A DNA stretch of 64,000 nucleotides from Halichoerus grypus (lineage: Eukaryota > Chordata > Mammalia > Carnivora > Phocidae), in NCBI RefSeq assembly GCF_964656455.1, contig NC_135717.1, positions 186,001 through 250,000 of the forward strand, read 5' to 3'. A model generated the notes under the pieces. The model did not search any database. It saw only the letters and a list, made by a program, of their open reading frames with translations, and was not told the origin of the DNA. This document shows, piece after piece, positions 57,450-64,000 of the stretch. Within the stretch, counting starts at the first letter, position 1. Every line of letters starts with the position of its first letter. Made by a program: the position numbers and the translations under genes.

Positions 57450-57905
57450 GCCGCCACTAGCTTTGTAATGGTTAACCGGAGCAATAAAAACGGGCAATAC
57501 TGCGGTTTTTGCTCCCTTATCAGCATCTCCAAGGGCTGTGAAGGCTGTGAACATCCCACCCTGGGCCCGACCACCCTTTCATGTGCAGCCAAGCGACTCA
57601 AAGGGGAGAAAGCGTTCCCAAACCCAGTGCCCTTTGCCAGTGCAAATTTTGCAGTAAAAATAGAGAAGGAAATTCCTAATCTGCTGCTTCATGTGTGACA
57701 AGCGGTCCTTTGGCAGGACAGTGGCTGGGAGCGCTCTGTCCCTTCATCTGAGGCTCCCTGCCTTTCCCAGCGCGAGTAAATACCACGCCGCCCGGAGAGC
57801 TTTTGTGCTTTGCCACCAGCCCGCCAGGCTTTATTGTGGGGAGCAGAAACTCTGCGGGGTTGCCTGCGCCTCTGATCTGCATTTGGCACCGTGAACACTC
57901 CGGCA
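57450..57905. promoter_or_regulatory. Candidate conserved non-coding element, about 450 bp
   Basis: An abrupt change from G-tracts to balanced unique sequence: GCTTTGTAATGGTTAACC, GCAATAAAAACGGG (posterior HOX/CDX-like), TGCGGTTTTT (RUNX-like), CTTATCAGC (GATA), AATTTTGCAGTAAAAATAG, CGAGTAAATACC and CAGGCTTTATTGTGG. A + strand frame (57228-57698) stays open across the first half but lacks splice-bounded coding signs. Enhancer-like; inference. Confidence 0.38.
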
Positions 57906-58639
57906 GGCAGCCTGTGCGGGCATCAGACCCCTGGGGCCTCTGTCCCCACAACACAGCGGTCCCAGACCGTCCACAACTGTGCGCACGAGCACGCCTGGAC
58001 GCAGGGGCAGAGAGGCCCCGATCCACGTCCACCTGTGGCAGGCAGCCAGGACTCCTCCAGAAGTCAGCGGGCATATTCCTGGGCCTTCGGGTCTGGGGAC
58101 CGCTCTGCCTGCCCCGCTTCCTGAGTCTTCATTGGCTGGGGTGCATCTCACCTTCGGTTCCTGAGAAAGCATTCAGGTCGTGTTCCCAAGTGTAGCCAAT
58201 TGTGAATATACTTTACCCAAAAAAAAAAATTCCTGAAAAATAGTTCCAGTTGGTGCTTTTTGAAGTTTGAGGGCCCTGGGCTCTGTGATGGAATGAGGCC
58301 AAATGCAGGAACGGTGGCATGAGTGGGACAGAGAACGTGTGAATGGGCAGATCCTCCCAGGGGCACCCTGTGTGGGGTCTGGAGGCCTCAGGGCTCCTTC
58401 TTTCTCTCTTAGGGCCTTGTTCCGGGCTGCTCACACAGGGGCCGCCCCAGCGCCTCCCGCCCCAGCCCCGGGAGCCACCGCACAGATGCTCTCGTCTTAG
58501 GAGACCAGGACCCTGTTCACGGCTCCCTCCCACTCACATTTCTGCTGAATCTGTACGGTTCTTACAATGTCCCGCCTGCACTCACATTGGGCTATTGGAT
58601 GATGCTTTGCTGGCCATCTGAGACCAGATGGGTCTCAGG

Positions 58640-58815
58640 TGTCTGGATTTACCATTCACTCAGTCACTCATTCATTCACCTGTCTACCCCTTTGAAGGGT
58701 GTCTGCCCCAGCCGCTCAGGACCCACAGGTGGAAACAGGGACACAGTTCCCACCCTTGCAGAACTCACAGTCTGCTGGTCCAGGAAGGTATGAAAACATG
58801 CAAATTATCCTGAAT
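58640..58815 (+). repeat. L2-type fragment
   Basis: 'cattcactcagtcactcattcattcacc', 'ggaaacagggacacagttcccacccttgcagaactcacagtctgctgg' is the usual L2 wording '...aacagacaaaatccctgccctcatggagctcacattctagtgg'. Confidence 0.7.
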
Positions 58816-58892
58816 CAGGGAATTTCTGTCTTAGCCCCGATCCCCAAACGCTGAGGTTGGGCAGAGGGGCAGGGGGAGGCTGACGCTCCCCT

Positions 58893-58940
58893 GGGGAGAG
58901 GAGGGGAGGGGAGGGGAGGGGAGGGGAGGGAAGAAGGAGG
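58893..58940 (+). repeat. (GGGGA)n short tandem repeat
   Basis: Six or more GGGGA units in a purine-only tract that ends with AAGAAGGAGG. Strong G-quadruplex potential on the + strand. Confidence 0.93.
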
Positions 58941-59718
58941 GTCCTCCAGCAGGTGCAGCTGTTGGGCCCTGGATGTGCGGTGATGGGGGTGGGGCACAGA
59001 CAGGACAGGGAGGTGACATACCTGTTCTAATCGCAGTGACGCTCTTGTTTGTGTCCCTAGGGTTAATCGTGCCAACCAGAGTTGCTCGTTTCCAGAAGAC
59101 AAGGACTGTGTGCCTTGTTCCCCCTGGAACGCACAAGCGATTGGTGAATAAATGGGGTATGTGGTGTTTGGCCCCTGCCTCTTGATTCGCTGGGCCCACC
59201 CTCCACCCGGCCCATCATCAGATAGGCGCACAGCAGCCGTCCTGGCTCCCTATGCAGAGGAGATCGGGGTTTGGCTGCAGAGCAAGCCCAGGGATACAGA
59301 ATTTACAGGGAGGCCCGCAGGGGCAGAGATCCCGCAGATGGACCCTGCCTGAGTCTAACACCCACCAGGCTGCTGGCCTCCCAAAAGACTCCTAGTGGCC
59401 TGGAGAAATGAAACAGCCCAGCTCTCCCTGCACGGCCTCTGGGAGTAAGCCCAGCTGAGATATGCCCCCTGCCCAGCAGCCAGTCTCCTGCTGTCCAGCT
59501 TCTACCCACTGGCTGGACAATCCTAGGTGGGCTCCTCAACTGCTCTGACCTTCAGTGTTCAAAGCCTGAGGTCTGTTTCCACTTAAAGGTGGTGGGTTCC
59601 AACCCTTTGACTGGTGAGGTCAGTGCTCAGAAGGCTAGAACCCCGAAGTACGTAAGACCCAGGCTGGGTGAGCCGGCAAAGTGATGAGACCTTCCAAGCC
59701 CTGCATGGAGCCTGGGCT

Positions 59719-59742
59719 GGGGGGGGGGGGGGGGGGGCGGGG
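59719..59742 (+). repeat. Poly(G) run (G19) followed by CGGGG
   Basis: Nineteen consecutive G at 59719-59737, then CGGGGC. One of the longest homopolymers in the window; length may be affected by sequencing error. Confidence 0.9.
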
Positions 59743-59834
59743 CAAGCAGAACTTGCCTGTTCTACAGATCGAAAAACTGAGGCCTCCTGGTAGGACACAA
59801 AGAAGGCGCCAGGGCATGCAACCCCTGAAAAGTA

Positions 59835-60010
59835 TTTAAAGCTAAAAACAGCCATCTCCATGAAGATGATGGGATATCTTGGGTTAAGATGTGAAAGTTC
59901 ACTTGAAGTTCGCCGAGGCTTTCAGTGCCCGGGCCATGAAATCGCTTCCTGGGGCCGTGGGAAAACTGCGGCCAAGCAGAGAACCAAAGGCCACGGTGAG
60001 GAACAGCTTC
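59835..60010. promoter_or_regulatory. Candidate regulatory element with a DR5 nuclear-receptor site
   Basis: Unique sequence containing AGTTCA-CTTGA-AGTTCG (59896-59912), a direct repeat of RGKTCA half sites with 5-bp spacing, the retinoic-acid-receptor arrangement. The first half site is perfect and the second has one mismatch. AGTATTTAAAGC and GATATC words flank it. Confidence 0.33.
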
Positions 60011-60014
60011 CCGG

Positions 60015-61070
60015 GCTTGGAACCGCGGGCGGGCCCAGCCGGAGAGGAGAGCAGGAGCGGTCTCGCTGATGATGCAAGAGGCCTGGGACTCGGGGCTGGC
60101 ATGGGGACCCAGCAGGGAGGGGGCAGGGCATCCGCCTCCCCAAGAGTCATCATGTGAGGGGCCAGGAGGGATGGTTCCAACTCCTTTCACCTCCCTTTCC
60201 TGGGCCCACATCATCCCCCCTGACATCTCCCTCTGCTCCCTACCGCCTGGTGACGCGAGTGCAGAGGTCTTCCCAGGGGCCTTGCAGGGTGGTACGGAGC
60301 TGGCTGGGCAGAGGGGAGGGAGGCCTGCAGGCGTGGGAACCATGGAGCACAGACCCAAGGGAGAGAACGTGCGGTCGGAACTGATCAGAGATGAAGGGCA
60401 ATGTGGAGGGTGGTGGGGACACCAGAGGCCAGGGGGAGGACAGCCCAGAAGGGGAACGTCACGGCTCTGGAAAGCCCCCAGGCACGGGGGGCTGTGCAGG
60501 CTGCCGGCGGGAGCCCCAGGGAGGCAGGCCGCCCCAGCTGGTGGCTGGTGGCTTCTCGGGAAGAGGTTTTCTTTTTTTCCCTGCTGGAAAGGAATGGCGA
60601 AGGAGGCGGGTGGGTGGCAGCTGTGGGGCAGGGAGGCGTGGGGTGGGGGCCCCTGTGGGCCGGGCTCAGGCGTCCAGGAGGAAGGAAGGAAGGCTGCAAG
60701 CAGGCGCTTGTTGGAGCTGAAGGTGGCTGCTCGGCGAGGCATGCGCCACCCGAGTTGGGACATGCCAGCCACAGCAGCCTCTGCCCCCCTCCATAGCCAG
60801 CCCTCTCCCGACACGTCCCAGGAATTCCTGGCTGCACAGCTGCTCTCCACCGTCTCGCTGCTGCAGGTTGGGGCAGGGGGCCCATGGGAGAAGGGGGCCT
60901 TCTAGTCTCATGTCTGTTCTGTGACCTATGCAGTGTTGGGCTGTGGGGACAAAGCGACACGTCTTCAAGCTTGGAGGGCCTGGGACACAAGGCTGGCCCC
61001 AGGGAACAACCAAACAGCAGAAGGAGATGGGGCATGTGCCAAGAGTGGAAGGCTCATGGAGCCTGGGAAG
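60015..61070. other. Intergenic stretch with long opposing open frames
   Basis: A 362-codon minus frame (59762-60850) overlaps a 278-codon plus frame (60069-60905). Both are Pro/Gly/Ser/Arg-rich without recognised domains. I regard both as composition effects; nothing else is recognised here. Confidence 0.45.
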
Positions 61071-61074
61071 AGGA

Positions 61075-61170
61075 CCTGTGTGAACCTTGACAAGTCCCTT
61101 CCCCTCTCTGAGCCTCAGCTTCCTTGCCTGAGAAATGGGTCAATAGCCTGTTACAAGGCTCATCTCATCA
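61075..61170. repeat. MIR SINE fragment (reverse)
   Basis: 'gtgtgaaccttgacaagtcccttcccctctctgagcctcagcttccttgcctgagaaatggg' is the complement-strand MIR core. Confidence 0.8.
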
Positions 61171-61204
61171 GCAACATTAGACATAGGTGCTTTCTATGGG
61201 CTGT

Positions 61205-61470
61205 GTGGGTGGATGGGCGAGTGAATGGACAGATGGACAGATGGGTGGATGAGTGGGTGGGTGAGTGAATGGATAGATGGATGGATGAGTGGATGGGTGG
61301 GTGGGTGGGTGGATGGATGGGTGGATGAGTGAACTAATGGATGGGTGGATGGATGGATGGATGGATGAGTGGATGGGTGGATGGATGGATGAGTGGATGG
61401 GTGGATGGATGGATGAGTGGATGGGTGGATGGATGGATGAGTGGATGGGTGGATGGATGGATGGGAGGAC
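61205..61470 (+). repeat. (GGAT)n array with 24-bp higher-order unit
   Basis: A tetranucleotide GGAT/GGGT array; the block GAGTGGATGGGTGGATGG... recurs at 61367, 61391, 61415 and 61439, an exact 24-bp period of six tetramers. Met/Gly/Trp/Asp (plus) and His/Pro/Ile/Ser (minus) frames are artefacts. Confidence 0.95.
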
Positions 61471-61623
61471 GGACAACTTGTTGGTGCAGCAGAACTTCTG
61501 AAAATGTAGAGGCAAACACAATTGGAGACTTTTGTTTAGTTCGGTAGTATTTCCTCTGTGCTTACATTGTGTCCATCTCTATGTAAGGCACCAGGGTAGG
61601 TTCTACATGAAAAGTAGAAGACA

Positions 61624-61793
61624 GGGCGCCTGGGTGGCTCAGTTGGTTAAGCGTCTGCCTTCGGCTCAGGTCATGATCCCAGGGTCTTGGGATCGAGTCC
61701 CGCATCGGGCTCCCTGCTCGGCGGGGAGCCTGCCTCTCTCTCTCTCTCTCTTATGAATAAATAAATAAAATCTTAAAAAAAAAAAAAAGAAAA
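61624..61793 (+). mobile_element. Can-SINE, full length, recent
   Basis: Begins GGGCGCCTGGGTGGCTCAGT, with intact pol III boxes (GGGATCGAGTCCCGC), a TC-rich segment, AATAAATAAATAAAATC and an A tail. A perfect 15-bp target-site duplication, GAAAAGTAGAAGACA, lies at 61609-61623 and 61794-61808. The wording 'gcatcgggctccctgctcggcggggagcctgc' points to an arctoid-type subfamily. Confidence 0.97.
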
Positions 61794-61809
61794 GAAAAGT
61801 AGAAGACAA

Positions 61810-62675
61810 AGGGGAATTTGAGGTTGAGCATGGAATTTTCTGCTGCTAATAATTATGATGCAAGTACTTACCTGATACTGGAGACAGCCCTGACAAAGAA
61901 GGTCCTTGTCCTCCTAATACTGTGGCAAATGGGTGGTCAGTGATGCCCTTGGCCCTGGAGAAGTGAGGCTATGGTGCAGACAGGGCAGGCTGCAGAAGAG
62001 GGGTCCACAGTGGGGAGGGTGAGCAGCATTCAGGTCAGTGTCCTCCAGCCAAGGACGCCCTGTGAGTGGCCTCTGAGGTTCTGGTTCCACCCGCCCCCCA
62101 GCACCTAGCCTGGCCGACCTCCGTTTCACTTTGTGTCCTCCCGATGCTGGGCAATGTGTCGGCTCACAGTGCCACTCACTGGTTGTCAGGGTCCCTCTCC
62201 CATTACCTTGGGAAAGTGGCAGTTTAAGGTCAGGTCAGTGCTGAAGCTGGAGGACAGCGTCCGGAAGCAGCTTACAGCACCACCCCTCACTTGAGGAGTC
62301 CCCAGGCCTCAGAGAGGACCCTGCCTCGGTCTGTGAACCCGGATCCTCCTCCAGTCCTGGCCTCTGTTCCCTTGTGTTTCAGCCTTAACTGAAGCTCTGA
62401 CCTTCTGTCAATTCCACTAACCGGTGATTCTTCAAGTTTCCGAGTCACAGTCCCATGACAGAGGGAGGCTCTGATTGTCCAGGTCACTGCTGGACGCCAG
62501 GTTGTACGGGCAGCCTCTGCACGGGGCTGTCTCTGGTGGGCTGTCTCTCCTGGATCAGGCATGGCCAAAGTGGAGTTCCAGAGGGAACCCAGGGCCTACG
62601 GCACCAGGGCTGTGGGCAGAGACGGCTCCGTGGCTGGCACGTCCATGGCAATCCTGTACGACGAGGCACCTGCTC
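61810..62675. other. Intergenic stretch, nothing recognised
   Basis: No credible exon or clear repeat apart from MIR-like scraps near 62150-62220. Confidence 0.35.
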
Positions 62676-62679
62676 TGAT

Positions 62680-62995
62680 GGGTAACTTTACGTGCCAACT
62701 TGGCTGGCCACGAGGATCCCAGACATTCGGTGAGCATCACTCTGGGCGCGTCTGTGAGGGTGTTTCTGGAAGAGACAGACACGTGAATCAGTGGACGGAG
62801 TCAGGCAGGTGGCCCTCCCCAGTGTGGGTGGGCCTGGTCCAATCCACTGAACAGAACGCTCGGCAGGAACCTAGTGGCTCTGTTTCTCTGGGGAGCCTTC
62901 ACGATCCCCTCCACAGCTTCCTCCTCACCTCCTCTGTTAAGAGGAGTAAGGGTGTGGGTCTAGGGTCAGCTGGGTAACTCTCAGCCTCACTCAAG
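62680..62995 (+). repeat. LTR-type (MaLR-class) fragment
   Basis: 'atgggtaactttacgtgccaacttggctggccacgagg', 'cactctgggcgcgtctgtgagggtgtttctggaagag', 'gtgaatcagtggacggagtcaggcaggtggccctccccagtgtgggtgggcctggtccaatcc' follows a well-known mammalian LTR-class repeat. Family name not certain; no retroviral genes are present. Confidence 0.7.
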
Positions 62996-63031
62996 ATTAC
63001 AAACTACGACTGACCTGCAGCTCCTGGGGCT

Positions 63032-63076
63032 AAAACAAAACAAAAACACAAACAAACAAAACAAAAACAAAAAACC
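63032..63076 (+). repeat. (AAAAC)n A-rich simple repeat
   Basis: AAAACAAAACAAAAACACAA-type A/C-only stretch of about 45 bp. Confidence 0.9.
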
Positions 63077-63079
63077 AGA

Positions 63080-63910
63080 AATGCATCACCCAGAATCAAA
63101 AAGATTGCTCACGGCCCACTGTGTCTCCGACCCTCTCCCTCCAGCTTCTCAGCCCCGGTGGACTGGCACGTGGCAATCTCTGCCTGGGATGGTGCTGCCC
63201 GAGAAGGGCAGCTGCTAGCACACGCACCCACTGAAATTTAACTTAACTGAAAATCAGTGAAATTAGAAAGCTGGTTTCCAGGGCTCCGGGTCAGGGTTGG
63301 TGGTGGTGCGGCAGTGGGACGTCCGAGCATCATGAGTAGCTCTGCTGGCCTGTGCTGGCCCAGCCTATGCCCCCACACCCCCGCGCCAACCACCGTGGCC
63401 TGCTTAACACCTGCATCCCCCCACCACTCAGCCCAGCAGCCGCAGCCCCAAGGGACCTGTGCCCCCCTTATGCTCCTGGTAGTTTCTTCGGTTGGGGTCA
63501 GATGCCTGCGAGCCCAGGCACACTTTGGGTGTGGGCACTGCCCGATCTGTCCCTGGGCCCAGAGTAGGTCCACATCCCAGTATGTGTCTGCAGGGTGGAT
63601 GCAGGAACAGGGCCTCCCAGGCGGCTTTACGCAAAGACCAGTCTGACAGAACCACATCGCTTTCAGATTCAAGCCTGTTGTGTCGAGACTCTGAGCCGGA
63701 TCCCAGGCTCTCAGGGTCCGTTGTGGCTTCTCCAAGCAGGACCAAGAGTTCCCTGGCTCTGCCCCAAGAGGGGCTCTGAATCTCAAGCTTAGCCAGGTCG
63801 GGGGCTCTTAATCTCTGAAGGAAAAGTCCTTGCAAAGTGATGTCCCGAAGGCCCAGGCGGAGCCACTTCTGGGCTGGGAGCAGGGGGTCTGGGTCTGAGG
63901 GGGGCTCCGC
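63080..63910. other. Intergenic stretch, nothing recognised
   Basis: Non-coding; opposing frames of 130-180 codons have no recognisable domain. Confidence 0.4.
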
Positions 63911-63911
63911 A

Positions 63912-63998
63912 CCAGCTCCATGTGTGACTTCGGGCACTGGGTTCCCCTCTCTGGACCTCAGTTTCCTCCTCTGAATATAGGGTGAGACTCCAGTCCCC
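63912..63998. repeat. MIR SINE fragment (reverse), cut by window end
   Basis: 'gtgtgacttcgggcactgggttcccctctctggacctcagtttcctcctctgaatatagggtgagactcc' is the complement-strand MIR core. Confidence 0.8.
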
Positions 63999-64000
63999 GT

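Noticed and set aside
59762..60905. Longest open frames in the window (362 codons minus, 278 codons plus, overlapping)
   Set aside because: Opposing frames of similar quality over the same DNA, Pro/Gly/Ser/Arg-rich composition, no domains and high GC with few stop-forming triplets. Neither shows splice-bounded exons.
61177..61521. His/Pro/Ile/Ser repeat frame and Trp/Met/Gly/Asp repeat frame
   Set aside because: Artefacts of the (GGAT)n array.
62680..62995. Possible endogenous retrovirus
   Set aside because: Only an LTR-class fragment is present; no gag, pol or env-like frame is nearby.

Overview
The window is nuclear DNA from a carnivoran mammal. It holds tRNA-derived Can-SINEs with long A tails and perfect target-site duplications. 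Their internal sequence resembles the arctoid type (bear, seal, mustelid) more than my recollection of the dog or cat subfamilies. It also holds several old L1, L2 and MIR relics, GC-rich isochore sequence and many minisatellites. Codon-like reading frames are plentiful only because the DNA is GC-rich; nearly all of them are noise.

Only one protein-coding gene can be supported: a complete three-exon forkhead gene on the + strand at 10472-11839, recognised as FOXL3 and predicted to encode 222 residues. It sits in a CpG island at about 9.9-11.65 kb. The first 0.75 kb looks like the 3' untranslated end of an upstream + strand gene, with AATAAA at 721 and a GU-rich downstream element. By remembered human synteny (FAM20C - FOXL3 - PDGFA on 7p22.3) this would be FAM20C, but no coding sequence of it is visible. 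No PDGFA exon was recognised.

The remaining ~52 kb downstream of FOXL3 is non-coding. Against a GC-rich, fast-evolving background there are about a dozen islands of AT-rich, non-repetitive sequence dense in homeodomain, forkhead, TCF/LEF and nuclear-receptor words. They lie near 12.7-13.2, 13.7-13.9, 14.1-14.5, 17.7-18.1, 22.9-23.1, 23.7-23.9, 28.8-29.0, 29.8-30.0, 35.9-36.3, 42.6-43.1, 47.0-47.2, 57.45-57.9 and 59.8-60.0 kb. They look like conserved non-coding elements, that is, candidate enhancers for FOXL3 or a more distant gene such as PDGFA. A good CTCF motif lies in a GC-box-rich block at 27.2 kb.

Repeats: two intact + strand Can-SINEs (7.4 and 61.6 kb); three antisense SINEs stacked at 31.4-32.0 kb, apparently at the same target sequence; L1 fragments at 8.3, 25, 33.2, 34.5, 42.1, 48.7-52.0 and 54.7-55.5 kb; many MIR and L2 pieces; and minisatellites or simple repeats at 19.2, 24.6, 27.7, 42.3, 54.0, 58.9 and 61.2 kb. 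Assignments to repeat families and conserved elements come from recalled consensus sequences and composition; no search was run.
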